Origin: JALRBM01 sp964477195
GTDB lineage: Bacteria; Patescibacteriota; Saccharimonadia; Saccharimonadales; Saccharimonadaceae
Direction of reading: 5' to 3'
DNA length: 64,000 bases
Assembly (NCBI GenBank): GCA_964477195.1
Contig: CAYZCX010000005.1
Location: 13,158 to 77,157 of the forward strand
The position numbers and the translations under genes were made by a program. Each line of letters begins with the position of its first letter. Positions within the stretch are counted from its first letter, which is position 1. Under the pieces are notes generated by a model. That model searched no databases. It was not told the DNA's origin and saw only the letters and a list, made by a program, of their open reading frames with translations. Positions 7,605-14,370 of this stretch are shown here, piece by piece.

Positions 7605-9059
7605 ATGGTCACACGTATTACGGATTACTTCCTTTACCGCTGGCGCTATCTATTGGGGTATGGTGTCGTTTTTGTATTGATCGTCGCACTTCTGGCTGTC
7701 GCTTGGTTAATCATCCCTGGCGGTATCACAAATGCCGAGATGAGTTCAACCGTAACAAGTAGCTCGCTGACATTTTCTATTCAGACCTTCAAACCCGAAG
7801 CAATCGTCAATTTACCCTATCATTTGCTTCAACACCTCGGATTTTCGCTCTTTGGTGTCTCCAATCTTACCATCAAGCTTCCTTCGCTAATCCTCGGTCT
7901 CTTCTCAGCTCTCGGGATATTACTTTTGCTTCGAATGTGGTTTAAGCAAAATGTCGCCGTCATCACCACCGTTCTTGTCATTACGACGAGTCAATTCCTT
8001 TTCCTTACGCAAGATGGAACACCCACAATTGTCTATATTTTCTGGTCGGTATGGCTGTTGGTTTCAGCACTCATGGTCTCAAGACGTGCCCGCTGGTCAA
8101 CGCTATGGAAAATCGGGCTTTTCGGAATCGGAGCACTCAGCCTCTACACACCGCTCGAAGCCTATATACTCATTGCTCTTCTGAGTGCAATGATCCTCCA
8201 TCCACATCTTCGTTATATTATCCGTAAGCTCTCCAAACCGCGCCTAATGATAGGAATCCTATGCGGCCTTATCCTCATCGCCCCGCTTATTTATACTATT
8301 GTCAAAGAGCCTTCTGTCGGATTGCAACTACTCGGTATACCAATGGCAAATCTCGATATTTTTGCGAATATCAAGCTTCTGTTTGAGCAATATACAAGCT
8401 TCACAAACCCAGGCGGCAGCGTGACCACCACGCCAGTCTACGGACTAGGGACATGTATTCTTATTATTCTCGGATTTATTCAGTTATTTACCACAAAATA
8501 CACCGCACGAAGCTATATCATCATCGCGTGGACCGTCCTGCTTCTTCCTGTTATCGTCATCAATCCGCAATATGTCAGCGTCACATTTATTCCGGTCGTT
8601 CTCTTAATGGCAATGGGGGTCAGTATGCTGATCACCAGGTGGTATCGACTATTCCCGCGAAACCCATACGCACGAATCGCCGGACTCGTGCCTCTTGCAG
8701 TACTCATTGGCGGAATGGTATTTTCAGGGGTCGATCGCTATATGTACAGCTATACCCATACTCCAGCGGTTGCCACACAGTTTTCACACGATCTCACCAT
8801 ACTTAATAAGCAGCTCGCCAAAAAAGATCGCGGAAGTGTCACCTTAATTGTCAGCGAAAAGGAAGTGCCATTTTACTCTGCGGTCGCAAAATATTCAGAC
8901 CAAGTAAGTGTTGTCAGTCCTGGCAATCTGCTCCCAGATGCCTCAACTTACATCACGAGTCGAGCTGCACGAAATCCAAACGCGGGTGAACCAGGCGAAA
9001 TTCTAACGAACGACAAATATCAAAATGCAGACCGTTTCTATATCTATAAAACAAAATAA
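7605..9059 (+). CDS. Membrane glycosyltransferase-like protein (GT39/ArnT type)
   Basis: 484 residues with about ten hydrophobic helices. The pattern, an N-terminal helix, an exposed loop with acidic residues (GGITNAEMSS), then helices spaced as in polyprenyl-phosphate-sugar transferases, fits the GT-C glycosyltransferases of the ArnT/PMT type. The usual Asp-Glu catalytic pair is not obvious, so a catalytic role is not certain. The soluble C-terminal part (about 390-484) would lie outside. It probably transfers sugar to protein or cell-wall glycan. A TATAAT box (7586-7591) lies 13 bases before the ATG. Confidence 0.65.
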   Translation: MVTRITDYFLYRWRYLLGYGVVFVLIVALLAVAWLIIPGGITNAEMSSTVTSSSLTFSIQTFKPEAIVNLPYHLLQHLGFSLFGVSNLTIKLPSLILGLFSALGILLLLRMWFKQNVAVITTVLVITTSQFLFLTQDGTPTIVYIFWSVWLLVSALMVSRRARWSTLWKIGLFGIGALSLYTPLEAYILIALLSAMILHPHLRYIIRKLSKPRLMIGILCGLILIAPLIYTIVKEPSVGLQLLGIPMANLDIFANIKLLFEQYTSFTNPGGSVTTTPVYGLGTCILIILGFIQLFTTKYTARSYIIIAWTVLLLPVIVINPQYVSVTFIPVVLLMAMGVSMLITRWYRLFPRNPYARIAGLVPLAVLIGGMVFSGVDRYMYSYTHTPAVATQFSHDLTILNKQLAKKDRGSVTLIVSEKEVPFYSAVAKYSDQVSVVSPGNLLPDASTYITSRAARNPNAGEPGEILTNDKYQNADRFYIYKTK

Positions 9060-9102
9060 AAATAGCGTATACTAAAGAGGTAAATACGGAGGACGACCTA
9101 TT

Positions 9103-9393
9103 ATGGCATTTGACCAAATGAAGATGCTTAACGAACTAAGAAAAGCACAAAAAGACTTAAAGAAGCAGATTATCGAAGTAGAAGCCGGTGACGAAGCGGT
9201 GGTGATTCAATTTAATGGCGAGCTGAAAATTGTCAGCATAAAGATTGACCCAGCGCGTGTTAACACCGATGACATCGAAGAGTTAGAACACTGGATTCAG
9301 ATTGCCGTTCGCGACGGTCTGGCAAAGGCTCAAGAAGTTGCCGCCGAAAAAATGAAGCCACTCATGGGTGGACTCGGCAATCTCGGTCTTTAG
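9103..9393 (+). CDS. YbaB/EbfC family nucleoid-associated protein
   Basis: 96 residues, matching the family length. It shows the central conserved stretch VVIQFNGELKIVSIKIDP and flanking amphipathic helices that form the dimeric tweezer which binds DNA. The neighbour recR begins 9 bases after its stop, the same ybaB-recR (often dnaX-ybaB-recR) arrangement found in many bacteria, supporting the call. It has a TATACT -10 at about 9066 and a GGAGG ribosome site, so unlike many core genes it has a true leader. Confidence 0.92.
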   Translation: MAFDQMKMLNELRKAQKDLKKQIIEVEAGDEAVVIQFNGELKIVSIKIDPARVNTDDIEELEHWIQIAVRDGLAKAQEVAAEKMKPLMGGLGNLGL

Positions 9394-9401
9394 GGAAAGC
9401 A

Positions 9402-10016
9402 GTGACACAACTTCTTCCAGCAGCATTAACACGCACAATCGATGAACTCGGCAAACTCCCTGGCGTTGGCGCCCGGACGGCTGAACGTTATGCGTATTTT
9501 TTGTTACGCGCCCAAACACAAACGACGACCAAGCTCGCCTCAGCCATTGCTGAGCTTCATAAAGGTGTCAAGACTTGTCCAGTGACATTTGCCCTTATCG
9601 ATGCAACGGAAGAGATTTCTCCACTTTATAGCGACCCGAGTCGTAACAAAAAACTCATTGCCGTCGTCGAAGAACCACTGGATATTGTCGCGCTTGAACG
9701 CACCGGCCAGTTCAGCGGGACATACCATGTTCTTGGTGGGGCCATTTCACCCATCGATGGCATCGGGCCAGAGGAGCTTCACGTGCCCGAACTGATGAAA
9801 CGACTTGACGAAGATGAAGTCGAAGAACTTATTATCGCAACCAACGCGAGTGTCGAAGGAGAGTCAACGGCGCTATTTTTACAGCGCCATATCCAAGAGT
9901 CGGGGGTAGAGGTAAAGATGACTCGACTTGCTCGTGGCATCCCCGTTGGTGTCGACCTCGAATATGCCGACCAAATCACTCTTGCTCACGCTCTTGAAGG
10001 TCGTCGTACACTATAA
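9402..10016 (+). CDS. recR: Recombination mediator protein RecR
   Basis: 204 residues. N-terminal helix-hairpin-helix GKLPGVGARTAERYA (17-31) binds DNA; the Toprim domain begins near residue 84 (LIAVVEEPLDIVALE) and ends with the IPVGVDLEYADQITL region. With RecO/RecF it loads RecA at gaps. Unusual: the Cys4 zinc finger between these domains is lost; only Cys59 remains and the second CxxC reads SPLYSD. Start GTG 9402 directly follows ybaB. Length is normal. Confidence 0.95.
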   Translation: MTQLLPAALTRTIDELGKLPGVGARTAERYAYFLLRAQTQTTTKLASAIAELHKGVKTCPVTFALIDATEEISPLYSDPSRNKKLIAVVEEPLDIVALERTGQFSGTYHVLGGAISPIDGIGPEELHVPELMKRLDEDEVEELIIATNASVEGESTALFLQRHIQESGVEVKMTRLARGIPVGVDLEYADQITLAHALEGRRTL

Positions 10017-10110
10017 ATTTCAGCATAGGCATTGCGAATTATCAAATACCTGATTTAATTGGTACAATGACCCTCGATAGCCGGGGCCAAGTATTAGGAA
10101 GGGAAATGCA

Positions 10111-10350
10111 ATGGCTGACACTCATATCGTCTTCGAGCACCACAACGAGGATTCGCTTGCTGGATACGACTCGAATCATCGCACCCCCGAGCCCAAAGAG
10201 GTATTCAGTGGATCCGAGGGTGAATGCGAGGCGTACAGAACAAGAGTCTACGCAGAGTGTGACTTGAATGACCCCGGGCCGTACAGCAGACGTCCTCGTC
10301 TGGAGATCAGAGCAAAGCGATCTCGCTACAGCGAAACCGATCCCGCCTAA
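10111..10350 (+). CDS. Small hydrophilic hypothetical protein, accessory
   Basis: 79 residues from ATG 10111 with AGGAAGGGA upstream. Very charged and His/Glu/Arg-rich, no hydrophobic core apparent, possibly disordered; no family recognised. A TACAAT box (10063-10068) and a strong terminator with U-run behind the stop make a complete transcription unit. GC-richer than recR. Confidence 0.55.
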   Translation: MADTHIVFEHHNEDSLAGYDSNHRTPEPKEVFSGSEGECEAYRTRVYAECDLNDPGPYSRRPRLEIRAKRSRYSETDPA

Positions 10351-10355
10351 TCACA

Positions 10356-10418
10356 AGTCCGCCTCGAAAAGTCTCCCCCGAATAATTCGGTGTCACTACC
10401 TTTCGAGGCGGACTTTTT
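10356..10418 (+). terminator. Rho-independent terminator with inner hairpin
   Basis: AGTCCGCCTCGAAA (10356-10369) pairs with its complement at 10401-10414, followed by a U-run at 10414-10418. The long loop contains a second small stem (CCGAAT/ATTCGG). Confidence 0.8.
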
Positions 10419-10464
10419 GACGCCTCGAAATCATCCCTAATCTCTGTTAATTTTCTTTGCATTA

Positions 10465-10493
10465 TTGACTATATAGTATTTTTATGATATAAT
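10465..10493 (+). promoter_or_regulatory. Promoter of the PPDK-like gene
   Basis: TTGACT (10465-10470), exactly 17 bases, TATAAT (10488-10493): close to the sigma70 consensus and one of the strongest promoters in the window. The leader to the ATG at 10552 is about 52 bases and includes a five-codon reading frame. Confidence 0.8.
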
Positions 10494-10551
10494 TCACCCT
10501 AGATCTTCGCTTATCCGAGCGTTGATGGCCCACGTCTCCTGAGGAGGAGCT

Positions 10552-12711
10552 ATGGCGGCGCTTCGCCACGCAGTTTTGTCTGCCACGGACGGTACACCGG
10601 AAACCCGGACCCCTGCCGTGCGCGGCGGCAAAGGTGCTGGCTTGGCGCTTCTGACAGATCTCGGTCTGCCGGTTCCGCCCAGCTTCACCTTGAATACCGG
10701 CGTCTGCAGAGCATATCTGCAGCACGACGAAATTCCGAATCGTATCTGGAGCCAGATTCAGCGAGAAATCGCCAAACTGGAGCGAGCTACCGGACGAACG
10801 TTCGGTGACCCGACGAACCCCCTGCTTGTTTCGGTCCGATCCGGAGCAGCGGAGTCGATGCCCGGCATGATGGACACCATCCTGAATGTCGGTCTTGACC
10901 CCACCAACCTGGAAGGACTGCAGCGATGGGGTGGAAAGCGCTTCGCGCGCAATACCAGAGACCGCTTCGAGGAACAGTGGAAGACAATTCGGAACCACAT
11001 TTCTTACGAAATCAACTTCACCGACCCCTACGAACAACTCGGGACTGCCATCGTGGCCGTCTTGGAATCGTGGGGAAGTGAGCGAGCGCGTGCGTACCGC
11101 AAGCACCATGGCCTCTCCGATAACACGGGGACGGCCGTGACGGTGCAGGCAATGGTCTTCGGCAACGTCGACCATACCTCCTGCACCGGTGTCGTGTTCA
11201 GTAGTGATGTTGCGACCGGGAATGAAGGTCTCTACGGAGAGTTTCTCACTCGGGCGCAGGGGGAAGACGTCGTTTCCGGCGTTCAGACCCCACTGCCGAT
11301 CGCTGAGATGAAGACCTGGAACCCCCAGGTCTTCGAGCAGCTTTCCAGCATTGTCAGGCAACTGGCAGATCACTACGATGACGTCGTGGATGTTGAGTTT
11401 ACCGTCGAAAAGGGCGTGCTCTTCATCTTGCAGGTTCGCCGCGCCAAGCTTTCACCGCTGGCAAAGGTGACCCGCGCGGTACGCGACGTGTGGGCGAAGC
11501 GATGCACCAAGGAAAGCGCACTCAAGCGAGTGTCGTTGGCCGAGATTGGGTCGCTTCGTCAGCCGACTCTGGAAGTTCCGGAGGAGGCAGAAATCATCGC
11601 CAAGGGACTTCCTGCCTCTCCGGGGGCAGTCGTCGGCATGATCGCACGTGACGCGCCTACCCTCCGGCAGATCATAGCCCGAGGAGAAGATGCAATTCTG
11701 GTTCGCCCCGACACGTCTCCCGAAGACTTGCCTGATATGATGGCCTCCAAGGCAATCGTGACGGCGAATGGTGGGAAAACGTGTCATGCTGCCGTGGTTG
11801 CCCGTGAACTCGGGCTTCCGGCAGTGGTCGGTACCGGCCCCCACCTGGGCATTCCTCTCACCGGGTATATCTCGGTTGATGGTGCCCAGGGAGTTGTGTA
11901 CAAGGGAAGGTTGCCTCTGGTCGAGCCGACGCTCACCAAAGAGGTCAACCTTTTCCTGAAATGGCACAACGCAAAGGTCAACCCGCCGCGAATCGCTTTC
12001 GAGCGCGTCAACGAACAGCTGTCGGCAAACCAGCTCCTGAGCGACTTTTACTTGACGGACCTCATGGCCCGCCTCGCTGAAGGGTCGCCCCTGGAGCACG
12101 AAGCCGTCATGCTGCGGACAAAGACCCACCGTGAAATCGCGGAGGTTTTCGCGCTGTATCTTCTGATGGCAGCATCGGGAGAATCTCGTCACTTCTACAG
12201 TGAGGCAGACAGCAGTGGCGCGACGGCACGCCTGGCAATGGCTCGACTGGATCGGACGATCCTTTCATCAAGTTATGACCAGGGTCCAAGCGGGCGGTCG
12301 AAGATGCACGCCGATGTCGTAAGATTCCTTAAAGATCGTGATCTTGAATTTCTCGTTACTCATACGAGGGATCTTGTCACTGTTTTTAACGAAGGTTCAT
12401 GGGATGGCGCATTCGGTGGCTCCAAATGGGGAGCTATTGCAAATGCCCTCCACAGCTTTCTTTCGGGAAAGTTGTCCGCGACGCTTTTTGTCGATCATGC
12501 GTTCGACCTTGAGCACAACGGCGGTAAGCTCTTCAACAAAAACCCGCTGTTCATGAGTGTGACCAATGAAAGTAGGTTGAAGCTTCAGCTCGATATCAAG
12601 AAAACGGTGTCTGCACCCGCAGAGTTGTACAGACGACTTTGCGAGTACGCAAGCCCCTCAAATGCAGTGGAAACGCTGTGGGGGGTTGGCAAGCGTAAAA
12701 AAATGTGGTAA
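10552..12711 (+). CDS. PPDK/PEP-synthase-like ATP-grasp and phosphohistidine protein without PEP domain
   Basis: 719 residues. Residues 20-310 match the ATP-grasp domain of pyruvate phosphate dikinase: GGKGAGLALL, SVRSGAAESMPGMMDT, and the metal/ATP segment VVDVEFTVEKGVLFILQVRR. Residues 340-450 are the swivelling phosphohistidine domain with GGKTCHAAVVARELG (the His accepts phosphate). The (beta/alpha)8 PEP/pyruvate domain that should follow is absent; instead about 230 residues of unknown type end the protein, including VDHAFDLEHNGGKLFNK. It is therefore probably an ATP-dependent phosphotransferase with another acceptor, not PPDK. RBS GAGGAGGAG precedes the ATG. GC-rich up to about 12310, less so after. 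A phosphatase gene follows after 30 bases. Confidence 0.75.
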   Translation: MAALRHAVLSATDGTPETRTPAVRGGKGAGLALLTDLGLPVPPSFTLNTGVCRAYLQHDEIPNRIWSQIQREIAKLERATGRTFGDPTNPLLVSVRSGAAESMPGMMDTILNVGLDPTNLEGLQRWGGKRFARNTRDRFEEQWKTIRNHISYEINFTDPYEQLGTAIVAVLESWGSERARAYRKHHGLSDNTGTAVTVQAMVFGNVDHTSCTGVVFSSDVATGNEGLYGEFLTRAQGEDVVSGVQTPLPIAEMKTWNPQVFEQLSSIVRQLADHYDDVVDVEFTVEKGVLFILQVRRAKLSPLAKVTRAVRDVWAKRCTKESALKRVSLAEIGSLRQPTLEVPEEAEIIAKGLPASPGAVVGMIARDAPTLRQIIARGEDAILVRPDTSPEDLPDMMASKAIVTANGGKTCHAAVVARELGLPAVVGTGPHLGIPLTGYISVDGAQGVVYKGRLPLVEPTLTKEVNLFLKWHNAKVNPPRIAFERVNEQLSANQLLSDFYLTDLMARLAEGSPLEHEAVMLRTKTHREIAEVFALYLLMAASGESRHFYSEADSSGATARLAMARLDRTILSSSYDQGPSGRSKMHADVVRFLKDRDLEFLVTHTRDLVTVFNEGSWDGAFGGSKWGAIANALHSFLSGKLSATLFVDHAFDLEHNGGKLFNKNPLFMSVTNESRLKLQLDIKKTVSAPAELYRRLCEYASPSNAVETLWGVGKRKKMW

Positions 12712-12741
12712 AGTAGTTATCGACCGAAAGGAAGTGAGGTC

Positions 12742-13602
12742 GTGGTTTCCCAAAACCATGATTGTCAGTTGCACCACGGCGACCTGGTTTCGATCGGGTC
12801 GTACGAGGTGTACGCCGGCGGGATCAATCTCAGCGATGAGACTCTCGCCAACACCGATCTCCTGGTGACTTTCTGCGATCGGCCTCCGCTGAACCTCGGT
12901 TCGCAGGAGCTCGATCACAAGAACTTCACCATGGAAGACTTCGGTGGTGTTCCGCGGTTTTTCGCAACGTTCCTCGTGGCCCACGTCATTCCAGCAATGG
13001 AGGCGGGGAAGCGAGTGACGGTTCACTGCGAAGGCGGCTTCGGTCGCACCGGTACCGTCCTGGCCGGACTCATCGTCCTGCTGGAGCCGGATGTCGACGA
13101 CCCCGTCGCCGCCGTCCGGGAGCGTTACTGCCCGCGCGCCGTGGAAACACGAGCGCAGCGGGATGGGATCATCGAACTGAGAGACACCGAACGGGCCAAG
13201 CGGGCCACGGAACTCAAGGAAGGTGGCATCATGTCCGAACCGGACAACAACGACAAGTGGCACATGGCCGGGACCGAAGGGACCGGTGAGTACCGCGTCC
13301 TCGCGATGAACGACACCGGCAGACTCGGTTTCCGAGTCCTCGAGAACGGCAAGGTGCGCATCCGCATCGAACCGACGACCGAGGGCAAGGCCACGCTCGC
13401 CGAGACCTTCACGGTCGACGCCGGCTGGAAGCAGCCGGGAGACTTCGGGCAGCAGCGCTTCTCGAAGGTGGTGTCCATGGGTGACGAGACGATCAGCACG
13501 GTCGTCGCAGCGCTCAAGGCCATGCGCAAAGAAGGGCGCCTCACGCGCAACTTCAAGCAGTGGTACTGGCGCAAGCACGTGAAGCATGCGACCACCAAGT
13601 AG
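12742..13602 (+). CDS. Dual-specificity/tyrosine phosphatase-like protein with extra C-terminal domain
   Basis: 286 residues from GTG 12742 (AAGGAAGTGAGG upstream). Residues 1-150 form a cysteine-phosphatase domain: the CX5R signature VHCEGGFGRTG (near 95-105), with an upstream Asp-rich loop. Residues 164-286 are a separate, unrecognised basic domain. An in-frame ATG at 13231, preceded by AAGGAAGGTGG, marks the domain border and could start a second, shorter product. The gene follows the PPDK-like gene on the same strand, so removal of phosphate from the same target is an attractive but untested idea. Strongly GC-rich, unlike the core genes. Confidence 0.7.
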   Translation: MVSQNHDCQLHHGDLVSIGSYEVYAGGINLSDETLANTDLLVTFCDRPPLNLGSQELDHKNFTMEDFGGVPRFFATFLVAHVIPAMEAGKRVTVHCEGGFGRTGTVLAGLIVLLEPDVDDPVAAVRERYCPRAVETRAQRDGIIELRDTERAKRATELKEGGIMSEPDNNDKWHMAGTEGTGEYRVLAMNDTGRLGFRVLENGKVRIRIEPTTEGKATLAETFTVDAGWKQPGDFGQQRFSKVVSMGDETISTVVAALKAMRKEGRLTRNFKQWYWRKHVKHATTK

Positions 13603-14199
13603 TACAGCTTTTTGCTAGAAAAGATAAAGGAAATATTTTAAAATATTAATTATCACTTCTAAGCAGTGCCGATTAACTCTTTTGTGACGACAGGTCCACT
13701 TTAACGGGCCTGAGCAGAGAGTTAGTAGGGAGCGGGGACATCGAGAGTCATCTCGTTGTCGATGCGCCGTTTCCACCTCCCTATTGCGGTGAAGTTTGGG
13801 AGCTAGGGAAGAATCGACACCGCACAAGATTCTTCCGAGACTGCTCACACAGTCTAAAAAAAACAAAGTGGCGGACCTCTTCGTTAAGGGCACTTACAGG
13901 CGCTACACACGCTTCGTGAGTGAATGACAGTGGAGCTAACCGGACTCTCTTTTTGAGCAGTTAGCGTTGAAGCAGTCATGAGGGATCTCCCCGGTGGAGG
14001 TCTTAAAGAAAAGCGGTTTGCACCCGCACCGGTGTGTAGTAACGGCGACGTTCATACGCCAAGGGAAGTATGAACATGAGCTTGGCACTGGCACTCTCGC
14101 AGGAGAGTCGCCTAGGCTGCGGACCATTCCAACTTATAGGGATGCTTCAGCGACAACGGTGACAGTTAGATCTCCCAGTAGTTGTTTAATTTGATGATG

Positions 14200-14205
14200 T
14201 ATAAT
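14200..14205 (+). promoter_or_regulatory. Possible internal -10 box (TATAAT)
   Basis: TATAAT at 14200-14205 in an AT-rich stretch, without a good -35. If used, it would produce a short RNA of about 115 bases that contains the GCCGCCC/GGGUGGC stem and ends at the terminator 14263-14326. Confidence 0.3.
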
Positions 14206-14262
14206 ACTTTAAAGTAGATTACTCGCAGTAAACAAATTAGCCGCCCTTTAGGGTGGCACCCC

Positions 14263-14326
14263 CCCCGGTTTCCCGGGTAGCCTTACTTATAAAAGTAAGG
14301 CTACCGGGACCGGGGATTAATTTTTT
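14263..14326 (+). terminator. Very strong rho-independent terminator
   Basis: CCCCGGT (14263-14269) pairs with ACCGGGG (14309-14315), and CCGGGTAGCCTTACTT (14273-14288) pairs with AAGTAAGGCTACCGG (14293-14307), giving a stem of over 20 pairs, followed by ATTAATTTTTT. It closes the non-coding region upstream of the DHH gene. Confidence 0.9.
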
Positions 14327-14358
14327 CTGACTAAAAAGTCTATTACTTCACAATCTGT

Positions 14359-14364
14359 TACAAT
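14359..14364 (+). promoter_or_regulatory. -10 box of a leaderless gene
   Basis: TACAAT six bases before the ATG at 14371 and no Shine-Dalgarno site, implying transcription starts at or next to the start codon. Confidence 0.55.
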
Positions 14365-14370
14365 AGGGGA

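Larger units (their letters stand above)
13660..14326 (+). ncRNA. Large structured non-coding RNA candidate
   Basis: No protein-coding frame of quality covers 13603-14370. The stretch contains many perfect stems: TAGGGAG 13726-13732 with 13777-13783; CATCGA 13739-13744 with 13759-13764; AGACTG 13838-13843 with 13850-13855; GCTAAC 13935-13940 with 13960-13965; GTTCATAC 14050-14057 with 14068-14075; ACTCTC 14093-14098 with 14103-14108. GCGGTG 13786-13791/13818-13823 and GGAAGAATC 13807-13815/13828-13836 interleave as an H-type pseudoknot. Longer pairings: CTACACAC 13903-13910 with 14032-14039, and 13966-13973 with 14144-14151. It ends at a very strong terminator. I tested it by eye against tmRNA, RNase P, SRP, 6S and intron signatures and found no match. 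Ends are approximate; an internal TATAAT at 14200 may split it into two transcripts. Confidence 0.55.

Noticed and set aside
10462..11373. Long minus-strand open frame (303 codons) opposite the PPDK-like gene
   Set aside because: It is a shadow of a GC-rich gene with clear family motifs on the plus strand; no promoter, ribosome site or protein-like composition.
12658..13587. Long minus-strand open frame (309 codons) opposite the phosphatase gene
   Set aside because: Antisense shadow in GC-rich DNA; His/Asp/Arg-heavy and without motifs, while the plus strand has CX5R and a ribosome site.
13660..14190. tmRNA, RNase P RNA, SRP RNA or group I/II intron
   Set aside because: Searched by eye for the tRNA-like ends and ALAA-type tag, the GAGGAAAGUCC and ACAGAA cores of RNase P, the GGAAG-type SRP tetraloop region, the intron domain V and the group I P7 core; none found on either strand.
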